Positions 42,595 through 52,426 of a stretch of DNA of 64,000 nt are shown one piece after another. Under the pieces are notes generated by a model. The model was given only the letters and a program-made list of their open reading frames with translations. It was not told where the DNA came from and did no database searches. The translations under genes were made by a program, and so were the position numbers. Position 1 is the stretch's first letter; every line of letters begins with the position of its first letter. The stretch is taken from assembly GCF_036898095.1 (NCBI RefSeq), contig NC_090761.1:43196946-43260945 (forward strand), given 5' to 3'. The stretch is from Palaemon carinicauda. Its lineage: Eukaryota; Arthropoda; Malacostraca; Decapoda; Palaemonidae.

Positions 42595-44789
42595 TCAGCA
42601 TCTTCTGGATGGATAGCATGGCTGGGGGTTGATCGTCTTGTTCAGCAATGTCCTCATCAGAGGGTTCCTCATCCGAAACTGATGAGGAAACGGCAACAGA
42701 GTGGGCAACGTCTGACTCGCTGAATCCGGCCGCACTGGTGGATGCGTGATGGAGCCGGACACAATATCATGGTACTGCTGCACAGTCTGTGAACTGTCAA
42801 CCATGGGGACGCGAGGAAGTACAGTGTCAACCCGAAACTGTCTAGACTGTCTGGGTTGTGCAGTCAACCCCCTACCGGGTTGCTGAGGTTGCCGCACTGC
42901 GTCACAACAAGTCACCTCTGCTGGTTGTTGAACGTCTTCCTAGTGACACACTGAACGTCCACAACCACCTCCGAGAGTCGCTTAACGTCAACGTGCGACT
43001 GGCAACCCACACTGGGTCGCATCGGTGGAGGAACCACCTCAACTGGCGGACGCGAGTAGGATACCTCAGCGTCAACAGGGCGCACAACCAACCGGTAGGA
43101 AGGTTGTTGGCCAGAAGGTTCTTCTCCGTAAAAAATCCTCTATCAAGGACACAAGCTTGGACTGCCTGTCTTGCAACAAAGCCCATTAGGGTCTATGGGA
43201 GCAAGTGTGGCAACAGACGGGGTTAGCGACTGAAGCGGAACCATTTACCATCCCTGGAAGCCTTGTTATGCTTTAATTAAAGTCCATAGGAGGCTAAGCA
43301 GCTTAAGGCTCCTCTCCAAATGACAGAGTCCTCAAAGGAATATCAGTAGGAGGGAGAACAGCACTTTCTCATCTACAGGAACCATGTCCGAGAAAAGCTA
43401 GGTTATCTCAGTGAGGGTCTCACTGGTGCATAAGCAGCAGAACAGAAGGCAACGTTATGTAACTGCTTGACAGTCTGTGAACTGTCAAAAACTGAACTGT
43501 CAACCACAACAGGTGCGTGAGGACATACAGCACTGGTGCATTAGTAGCAGACCAGAAGGCAACGTCATGTAACTGCTTGACAGTCTGTGAGCTGGCAACA
43601 ACCAAAGCTGTGTTGGGAAGCCTCAACTCCTGACTGACTAGTCTGCTGCGGGCAAGTGGCGGTAACCACAGTGGGTTGCGGAGGCTGACACACCGTGTCA
43701 AAACACGGCAGCTTGTGGTAGCTCACGCACGGCAACGGAGTGCTCCGTGTGTCTGAGGGAGTCAGCATGCATCTGGCAGGGTCGACTGCGCATGGGTGGA
43801 GGAGCTCTCACAACAAGAGTGTGGGAGCAGGCAGCCGCAGCGTCTGCTGGGCGCACAACCGTGGCAGGTTGTAGGCAAACGGGTGCATCGTCAACCTTCT
43901 CCGCATTCGGAGTGTGGGAGCAGGCAACAACCAAAGCGGAGTGGTGGTGCGTGGTGGGGACTGCCGTGGGTTGCGGAAACTAACGCATCGCGTCAAAACA
44001 CGGCAGCTTGACCCCACCTTCCCACTGCTGATGCGGTAGCTCACGCATGTTAACGGAGGGTGCTGCACGTCGGCTAACGTTAACATGCGTCTGGCAGGGT
44101 CGATTGCGCATCGGAGGTGGAGCTCTCCGCAGCCGGAGTGTGGGAGCAGGCAGCCTCAGCGTGAGCTGGGCGCACAACCGTGGCAGGTTGTAGGCTAACG
44201 GGAGCAGTGTCAACCTTCTCCGCACGAAACTCCTGCATAACCGCAGCTAACTGAGTCTGCATAGACTGCAGTAAAGACCACTTAGGGTCTACAAAAACGG
44301 CAACAGACGGAGCTACTGTCCGTTGTGACTGAGGGTCTAAAACAGCTGGTGCGGCAACAGACGGAGTTACTGCCTGTTGCGGTACCACCTTGCCTCTCTT
44401 GGGAGGTGTGCAGTCGTCGGATGACTGCAGCGAGTCCGAACTGACCCAGTGGCTACACCTAGGCCGTTGGACTTGCGCGGAAGGGACCGACTTGCACTTA
44501 AAAAGCTGCAAGATGTGGTCCATGGTTTCTTACGAGAAACCTCTTCCGCAGACGAGGAATAAATGGGCTCTCTCGTCTTTGTGTGGGTGGGGCGATCTTG
44601 GGTAGATACGCCCGAAACCACGGAGGGAAAAACGTCTGTTCGTTGATCAAGGCCTGTGGAACCCATAAGTCGTTCGACATTACTTCTCCCCTGGGCTTGG
44701 GAGCTTGTAAGAGGTCCCGGACTAGGTGAACGACTGGCACGAACAGACGAACCCTCGGACGCAACACTGTAACACTTTGCGCATATCAC
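42595..44789 (-). pseudogene. DIRS-A gag region with internal repeats
   Basis: Position between the right leader and RNase H and its Ser/Pro/Ala/Val-rich composition suggest gag. Readable pieces are ICAKCYSVASEGSSVRASRS (44783 down; Cys-x2-Cys-Tyr as in DIRS-B gag), MDHILQLFKCKSVPSAQVQR and QSMQTQLAAVMQEFRAEK. From 44230 to 43420 it consists of repeated units. Many frame breaks are present and the 3' part (43200-42595) is not recognisable as a domain. Confidence 0.5.
43420..44230. repeat. Tandem duplications inside DIRS-A gag
   Basis: A 94-base block starting GAGTGTGGGAGCAGGCAGCC occurs at 43817-43910 and 44137-44230 (period 320). CAAAACACGGCAGCTTG recurs at 43699 and 43994. A shorter block with ACTGCTTGACAGTCTGTGA occurs at 43461 and 43573 (period 112). 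Confidence 0.8.
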
Positions 44790-45948
44790 TTTATCACTTT
44801 TGATTTTCTGTTTTGCACTTATTTCACTGAAATCGAAACTTTAACTGATTTCTACCTGAAACACGCAATCCTATCCTTCATTAAAAGGTAGTAATTGCGA
44901 AAACAGTCTTACAATGCAACAGAAAAACATAAATAAAGATAAAGAATTCAGTGGCTGGAAAAGAGACTAAACACTAGATCAAATAAACTACGTTTACAAT
45001 CTCTCACCGCACAAAGCCTGGGAAAAAGAATAAAACCCTAGAAACGTTTTACCTTCTTCCCCTACAGCGACTAGGGAGGAGAGTAAGAAACGAGAACAAC
45101 GTTACCCGCTTGAACGAAACGTTTATTCTCCTCTCTCTCCCTCCGTATCTATCTCTCTCTCTCTTCTCTCTTGATTTCGCACCTGAGAGAAGAGCCCGAT
45201 TATATATCGTTAAAACATGTTATTTGCTAAAGGAAAAAACTGAAAGGTTTTCCAAATAAGTTCCTTTAATTTAGAATTTAAACCATTTAAGCTAAGAAAG
45301 AATGAACGAAACGCTAGAATCGGTTTACTCTTACTGCAAAGTGAAACCGTGATACACTCTCTCTCTATCGTAACGATAGAGCGCATGTTGAACGTTCTGA
45401 ACGTCAACAACTGCGTAGACTAAAAAACTAAACGTTAGTTCATCTTTGAAAACAGTACGAGACTATCAAAGAAATTCTTTCATAAAACATTAAAATTAAA
45501 AAAAGTATTAAATTCTTTAAAGGTTAAATACGATATAACGGGCTCAATGTTAATTAACTTCGGTTCCAAGTTAGGACCGCCTACTATTAGGAAAGGTCGT
45601 ATATAAACAAACATGAAAATTTATTTTTTATAAGTTTATAATAAATGGAAAGTTAATCGAAGAGGCCTATAAAGGCGGAGAGATATAAAATAAATAGATC
45701 TATAACGTGTTAAGCAAAATTACCAAAAACCTAAACACACTTCCGTCTAAGGGAAGGGTCGGCCATTTAAAAGTGAAAGAGAGTCCATACTCTCTTCGTC
45801 ACCATAATTAAATCTATCCAAAACGAGTTCAAGTTTTGAAATGAAGAAAAAACCCCTGCATAGCGAAAGCTCAAAACTGGAATAGTGTACTTCACCAAAT
45901 CGTTGTGAAAACAAATCCAGTTAGGGACGGCGTATTTAGTAGGTCTTG
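44790..45948 (-). other. DIRS-A 5' leader
   Basis: Non-coding, AT-rich sequence between gag and the right ITR, with a CT-rich tract at 45126-45175 (CTCTCTCTCCCTCCG and TCTCTCTCTCTC). No recognisable frame. Confidence 0.5.
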
Positions 45949-46139
45949 CCAGTGGCACGACAGAGAGAAAATTGGTTCTATGTTGACATCGAGTACTTAA
46001 GTATCTACTTGACAGATGGCGCTGTTGATGTACACCCCCACCTGTATAGCGATCGCTGGCGTATTCCGCCCGTAGGTTTTTTCTGTCGGGCAGCAGAGCT
46101 GACAGCTATATGATCATCGGGTAAGTTTAATATTGAAAA
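45949..46139 (-). repeat. DIRS-A right (5') inverted terminal repeat
   Basis: It contains AAATTGGTTCTATGTTGACA, CATCTGTCAA in inverse, CCCACCTGTATAGCGATCGC and the outer end CGGGTAAGTTTAATATTGAA. It is the inverse of the left ITR with under 5% differences by eye. Confidence 0.9.
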
Positions 46140-46567
46140 AAAGGTCCTATTTATGTGTTTACAAAATTATGTAGGCTACATAATGAAAATAATTGCTAGG
46201 TTAGTTCCCAAGCCCTACCAACATTAACCAATACAGGCCTATGTTAAAATCACCATAAAGCTAACAAAAATGTATTGAACATCAATATACCGCATAGGTA
46301 AATTGCCCTAGTATAATACTTAAGGACACCAAAGAAAACGTAGAGCTTTGAGAAAACGTAATCGTTTACAGGGTACCACAAAATATTACATCAAAAGTGT
46401 ACTCGAAAGAATATGAATTTCATTCCTATATCATTACCTCCCAACTCTGTGTAAGCCCATACTGATATCATGGGTGCAAAATCAATTTCAACTTCAGTTA
46501 AAAAAGCAAACGAACGACCTTAGTGTCATAATATTAATCGACATGAAAGTAAGAATGCACTCTTTGA

Positions 46568-46610
46568 GGATCCTTGGACAGTCGCCATCTTATACAGGGT
46601 GATTAAAAAG
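46568..46610 (+). repeat. 43-bp direct repeat, copy 2
   Basis: This is the partner of 38936-38978. It ends 13 bases before the BEL 5' LTR. Confidence 0.6.
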
Positions 46611-46623
46611 TTTTCATAATGGT

Positions 46624-47410
46624 TGTCGGGAATTTCGACCTGATCAATCGAAATTCCCGCCATTTGACTCCGCCTACGATTACGTCAAATTGGAGGGAGA
46701 GGTGAGATCTCGCGGGCGAATGAATGTCGTTCAAGACGAGAATGTTTAGAACCAAAAAGAGAAACCGCCTGGTAGGGGAGGTGCTGAGACCAAAGAAATC
46801 AACCACTTGTAATTTAACATTAAGAAAAATAACGTCATTCTACTGTAACATGATAAAAATATCCAATCTAGAAATTTAGGTTCAGGAAAAATTGCGGGAA
46901 AAGGTGACATCGGAGGTTGCAGAGGCTCGCTCTGGCTCTTTGATCCGACGTCCCCAACCACAGTAAGTTCTAATTAATTGTTCTTTCTCCCCACCCTAGT
47001 GTACCCAGGTCGGTTTCCATGTAGGTCTTGATAGAGTTATGTAAAGTTTGTATCTGTTAATATTTCATCGATCCTTGTGCCAGGGGATCAGTGTTATTGT
47101 GTAAAGTACGTCTAAAGGTCTCGGTAAGGCGTTTATCAAGATAACTTTATAAATTTTCAATTAATTTTGCTAAAATCTTGAGTCCGATGCGGACATAGTT
47201 TTTTTCGGTCACGCACATGTTCTTGTATGTCAAGTAAAGGTTCATTTCTCATGTTTCTCGTATTAGATTATTATTTTTATAATAAAATTTGTTAAAATAT
47301 AGCCATATTCTATTTACTTCCCCAATGGTTTTGTGAGGTTTGTCCTTCAGACCTTGTGATCAGCCCAGTACATCGGGCTATTTAGTATAAACCGGTGAAA
47401 TTTCGCCACA
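46624..47410 (+). repeat. BEL 5' LTR
   Basis: 787 bp, starts TGTCGGGAATTTCGACCTG and ends GGTGAAATTTCGCCACA. AATAAAATTTG at about 47280 could serve as a polyadenylation signal. It pairs with 59532-60338. Confidence 0.92.
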
Positions 47411-47412
47411 TT

Positions 47413-47430
47413 TGGTCCTTCGAACCGGAT
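47413..47430 (+). other. BEL primer binding site
   Basis: TGGTCCTTCGAACCGGAT lies two bases after the 5' LTR. It starts TGG as expected for a tRNA CCA end, and the TTCGAA resembles a T-loop complement. I do not assign the tRNA. Confidence 0.55.
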
Positions 47431-47638
47431 CACAAGGGCCTCCCAGAGCCGGACGGGACTAATTAGAGTATGAGCTTTTGAGGGTGGGAGAGAAGTAACA
47501 ATTAAAGGTTCGTCTACGTCCCGATGTGCGATCGCCCACGTGGGTCAGTTTCTTTGAGTCCCTTCCTAACGTAAAGTTACCTTTCTTTCCTTGCCTTGCC
47601 AAACCCCCCCAAACGTACGTAAAGTAAAGTTAATTAAG

Positions 47639-49830
47639 ATGGCTGTGTCCACGATCGTTCATATGGAGGCGTCGATGGGCCTTGTGGAAGACTTACTGAG
47701 CGAAACGCAAAGGGCGCTGATAGAGACCTACTCTGAGTCCGTTTACCAGAATTTGGTAACGGAGTTGCAGGCAGAGGTCCGACAGCTTAAAGAGCTATAC
47801 AAAAGCCAGCGCGTTAAATTAGAATCTAGTATTGAAGCCCGAATTAGGCATATGTTAGGTGAAGCTACACGTGCTTCCACCCTATTGTATAATAGAATAG
47901 ATAAAGTGAAAGGCCCTTCAACGGGGAATGTTGCCCTCCCCAGGTTGAAGCCACTGCCTCTCCCCACGTTTGAAGGGGAAGTGCAAGAGTACGCATCGTA
48001 CCGTGAACTGTTCACAATCCACGTGGATAGAAGAGCTGATTTAGACGAAGTGTCTAAATTCACATATTTATTAGGGACGTTGGGCAAAGAGCCGCTTAGG
48101 ATCATCAAATCTCTAAGTGTAACCGCCGCGAACTATAGTGTAGCATTAGACCTATTAGATAAGCAGTATGGCAACGTGCACCAGACACTCGTGATTCTGC
48201 ACCGTAAATTAGCCAACATCTTTGTGCCGTCACTAAACCCAGTAGAACTCAAAAGGTTCCGTTTTGAGTTGACCATCATTATTGAACAAATCAAAAGACT
48301 GATTACCAATGACTTAGGCCAGGGCATGGTCATGAGCCTCATTAATCAAAAACTTTCAGAGGGAAAGCTCTACCGCAAAGTGGTAGAGCATTTGAGAAAA
48401 TGCGACTACACGTTGGACGAGTTTTTCGAGGCAATAGATTTTATTGTGAGAATGCTAGAAGACGATGCGTTGCAGAGAGGAGACAGTCTTGAGAGTGACA
48501 AAAGACCAGACAGTAGTGTAAGACCGAAAACCCATCCCATCCACCATAATTCCTGCCCATTTTGTAGCGAACGGCATCCGCCTCACGGATGTCGCCAAGT
48601 GACTGACGTAGCTGCTAGACGTCGCATTTTGCTAAAAAGGGGTCTTTGTTTTAATTGCATGAAATCAGGCCATCGTAGCGATAAATGTCCCGTTTCAAAT
48701 TCCTGTAGAAACTGTAATGCTAAGCACCACACTGCAATTTGCGATGCGGGTAGACCGCAATCAATCCCTAGTAATAGTCAATCAACAACGTCCCGCCCCG
48801 TAGTAAATGCGACGCCTGCGCAGAACGAAACTGCCCCCCGTCCATCCAAAGTTAAAGTAGAATCTAAACCATGCACAAGCGCAAAGATCGCGCAGAGGTC
48901 TGATGTGGACCTCCCATGCACTATCTTGCCAACAGCCATGGCAGGTATTCAACAAAAGCAAGGTAGTAAGCGAGTCCGCCTATTTCTCGACTCGGGAAGC
49001 CAGAGGAGCTTCATCTCAGCAAAAATTGCCCGTCAATTAGGCCTACCGGTGGTAGGAAGAGTATCCTTGAATATAGCTCCGTTTGGTTCCGAGGAAATAA
49101 GCGGACAATACGATGTAGTAAGTTGCAGGGTTGAAATGGGGAAAAGAATCGTGCGTATGAAGTTGGTGGCACACGAACACGTGGACGTCCCAATACATAA
49201 CGTGGGTTATGTAAAGGTCAGACAGCATCTGTTGACCAAGGGAGTCACGTTAGCCGATCCAGCAAACCAAACAGATACCATGAAGCACGTTCATATTTTA
49301 GTTGGGGCTGATTATTTTAGCTATTTTATTATAGGTGTTGAAAAAGTAGATGGGATAAATCTCTTCTTGACGCATAATGGTATGTCCCCGTACGGGAAGG
49401 TGCAACAGTGGCTGTTCCAAGGGGAAAAGGTCGAACAAGTAAGAACGTTGAGAGTGTGCAGAATTACGGACAAGCCATATCTGTGTGATGTAGACGAGTG
49501 GTGGCGATTAGACCGTGTTGGTATCGCCCCATCTGAGCAATACACTGTTCGCGAGGCCGAGGCCGTGCGAAAGGTATCGCAAAGCGTTGTAAGGATACCT
49601 GAGGGATATCAGGTTAGCCTACAATTCGGGTCGGATGCTAGGCCAGAAACAAATTATCGTAACGCTGTGGCGCAGTTAGAGTCGTTGCAGACCAAATTCA
49701 GAAAGGATAGGAAATATTTTGAACAATATCAGGGAGTGATAGATAAATATATCGAAGCAGGTTTTATATCAGAGGTGAAAAATCCCATAGTGGAAGGTTA
49801 TTACATGCCACACTTTGGAGTACCACCCCC
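47639..49830 (+). pseudogene. BEL gag and A17 protease
   Basis: The ATG at 47639 has a good context (AAGATGG). Numbering from it: coiled N-terminus 25-75; Pao-type gag region with PLPLPTFEGEVQEYASYREL (about 105-124) and FTYLLGTLGKEPLRII; Cys/His cluster CPFCSERHPPHGC, LCFNCMKSGHRSDKC and CRNCNAKHHTAIC (306-368); protease with FLDSGSQRSFIS (449-460), the DSG form typical of peptidase A17. The RT start with YYMPHFGV follows and the frame breaks in a C run at 49826-49832. Function: capsid and polyprotein cleavage. Everything before the break is open for about 730 codons. Confidence 0.9.
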
Positions 49831-51214
49831 CTTAGAATCGTGTTCAATGCCTCGGCAAAGTCAAAGGGTTGCAAGTCATTGAATGAATGTCTCTTACCTG
49901 GGCCCAATTTGATAGAGGTAGCATATAGTTTAATCATAAGGTTTAGGTTGAACCGATATGCCATGTTAGCCGACATAAGTAAAGCATTCCATCGTGTTTT
50001 GTTAGATCCTCGTGATGCCAAATACACACGATTTCTGTGGCACGAGGCAACTGGTCGAGCGCTTACCTTCGCCTTTAGAGTCGTGGTGTTCGGCATCACA
50101 GCCAGTCCATTTTTGCTACAACAGATTTTAAATTGTCATTTTGAAGAGGAAGGCCGCCCAGATTTAGTAAAATCTTTTTATGTCGATAACTATCTGGCCA
50201 CGTTTGAGGATTTAGAACATATGAGGCAAGAGCATGAGTCTGTTAATAACATCTTAAAAGGGGCGGGTATGCCCTTGGAAGGGTGGGCAAGCAATCACTT
50301 GGCCTTCGATAGCGAGAAACAGTGGAGTGAGTCTGTGAGTGTGAACGTGCTCGGGCTGCGATGGGCCCGGGATGTGGACAGATTGTGTGTGAAAGAAAGT
50401 AAAAGGATCTGTGAGTTGGGGGAGGGATGGGTGCCTACGAAGCGTAGGGCACTTTCCCTGTTAGTCTCCATTTATGATCCGATAGGTTTGATAAGCCCAT
50501 TATTTGTAAAGGGAAAACTTTTCCTCCAACAACTATGGGAGGATAATGTAGGTTGGGATGACGTGTTAGGAGAAGAAAAGGCTAAACAGGCAAGTGAATT
50601 GTTGAATGATTTGAAAGCGGTGAGCGACATCACCTTTCAAAGATCGATAGGAAGAAGGGGTTTAGAACTTCATGTGTTCACCGATGCTAGCAGTAAGGCA
50701 TATGGAGCAGTGGCATATACCAGGGACGATTGCAATCGGGTAAGTTTGGTTACCAGTAAAATGAGGATCACTCCCAAAGGGATGAGCAAACTGACGATCC
50801 CCAAGTTAGAGCTACTGGCCTTGTTGTTAGGCAGCAGACTAGCAAGAACACTCAAGGAACTGATCGAGCCACGGGGAATAGTAATGTGGACCGACAGTAA
50901 GGTAACGTTGGCATGGGTAGCATCTCCCAATGCCAGGTCTAATAAAAATGTGTTTGTTTCTAACAGAGTGGCGGAGATTATTTTTATTCAGCAGGTTTGT
51001 AGTTTCAGTCTGAACCATGTCCCTAGTCATCAGAACCCTGCCGATATCCTATCCCGAGGTGCAACGGCTCGACAATTGCAAGCTAACTCCCTGTGGAGGA
51101 ACGGTCCGGAATTCCTCAGGACCACGGGAAAGCCTGTTCCTTGCAAGGAGGACGAACCACTACATCAAACTCACGTAGTAGCGGCGGTACAGGAGTTAAG
51201 GGAGATGTGTCCTA
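49831..51214 (+). pseudogene. BEL reverse transcriptase and RNase H
   Basis: The frame continues from the C-run break with VFNASAKSKG. RT motifs are MLADISKAFHRVLLDPRD (motif A, Asp) and SFYVDNYLATF (motif C; Asn in place of the second Asp). RNase H has VFTDASSKAYGAVAYT (Asp), TIPKLELLALLLGSRLA (Glu), MWTDSKVTLAWV (Asp) and HVPSHQNPADILSRG (Asp). The next break is at the C run 51213-51230. Confidence 0.9.
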
Positions 51215-51230
51215 CCCCCCCCCCCCCCCA

Positions 51231-51988
51231 GGCGAGATTTGGGACATCCTGAAAAGGGAAGTAGGGTTCCAATTCTTGTTGAGAGTAGTCAGACTAATTT
51301 TAAAGTTTGCTAAGATAGAACGGCATCCGTTCAGTATTGTTGTCCAATTAGAGCAAAAACATTATTTGCCTACTGTTTATGCCTACTTAGAGGGCGGAGT
51401 CAGACCCCCTCGCGAAGTTGCTAATTTTGTCAGACAATTGAATCTAGTTTTAGTAGATAATCTCATCTGCACCAGGGGACGAGTGTCCCATGTAGGAGAA
51501 ACTGATCAGTTAATTCTCTTGCCAGCCAAAGGGCATTTAGTTAGGATGTATTTAAATTATTTACATCAGTTACATTTGCATTGTGGGGTGAATACTCTAA
51601 TAGGTATCTTTCGACAGAAATGTTGGGTGGCGGGTCTACGTTCCATTGCGAAGCGAACCGTGCGGCAATGCCCCGAATGCAAGCTAGCCTTCCAGCCTCT
51701 AACGAGACAGCCACCACCCCCCCCCCCCTGCCAAAGGAAAGGATCACCCTCACAAAACCCTTCACAGCGGTCGGAGTGGACCACACAGCAGCCATTCAAA
51801 CCGAAACGCGGCCAGGATATATACTTATCATAACCTGCATGGCTAGCAGAGCCGTGTACCTTGACTTCTGTCCCTCTTTGGAAGCAGAAGAATTCGTGTT
51901 GGCACTAAGACGGTTTAGTGCCACCCATGGTGCCCCACAGCTCATCATGTCCGATAACCATCAAACCTTCAAGGCTGCCAGCCACCTC
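51231..51988 (+). pseudogene. BEL integrase, N-terminal half
   Basis: After the C-run break the frame reads EIWDILKREVGFQFLLRVV, then LHQLHLHCGVNTLIG and CPECKLAF (HHCC zinc site). A further break lies in the C run at about 51715-51729. The core then has FTAVGVDHTAA (first Asp) and LIMSDNHQTFKAASHL (second Asp). The coding sequence stops at ACCTC (51984-51988), the left copy of the Gypsy 2 target duplication. Confidence 0.88.
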
Positions 51989-52266
51989 TGGTGATAGGTG
52001 ATGATGTCTTGTAGATGAAGACAGATGATTACAGAGATGGAGAAGTAAAATCCCGAGTCGTAGATTACATTTATTCCACACAGCAAGGGGTTATGAACAG
52101 TGGTGCTCTGCAAGGCGTACAGCTCGTGCCAAGAGAAGCAAGACGACTATCTATGCGCATGCACGGAGTGCTGACAGTGCGACTCATGCGCATGCGTTTG
52201 CAACGGACACAATTTATGAATAGTAAAGGGTACATATATGAAAGATAATATATACAATAATCTACA
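51989..52266 (-). repeat. Gypsy 2 3' LTR
   Basis: On the plus strand it runs TGGTGATAGGTGATG...ATAATCTACA, so TG...CA. Differences from the partner are at CTATG(C/T)GCATGCAC(G/A)G. Confidence 0.93.
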
Positions 52267-52283
52267 CCTCCCCTCCCCTTTTG
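52267..52283 (-). other. Gypsy 2 polypurine tract
   Basis: On the minus strand AAAAGGGGAGGGGAGG lies directly before the 3' LTR. Confidence 0.75.
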
Positions 52284-52426
52284 CGTTTAAATAGGTATCT
52301 TGAACGTACTAAGCAAGTTACATACAATGAACTAAGTAAATAATAGTGTGCAAAGCAAACAACATAAAATGTATAAAATATAAAATTATGCAGCCAGTTG
52401 CGTAAATGGCACAAGGGCCTTGTACA

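Larger units (their letters stand above)
39790..46139 (-). mobile_element. DIRS family A element with RT deletion
   Basis: Inverted terminal repeats of about 200 bp (39790-39989 and 45949-46139) flank gag (44789-42595), an RNase H remnant (42300-41774) and a tyrosine recombinase (41720-40590), followed by an ICR (40028-40115). About 300 bases separate gag from RNase H, so most or all of the RT is absent. The ends and ICR are well preserved, which suggests recent movement in trans or a late internal deletion. Confidence 0.85.

Noticed and set aside
47591..47638. Upstream extension of the BEL gag frame
   Set aside because: It would begin with TTG; the ATG at 47639 has a good context and is preferred.
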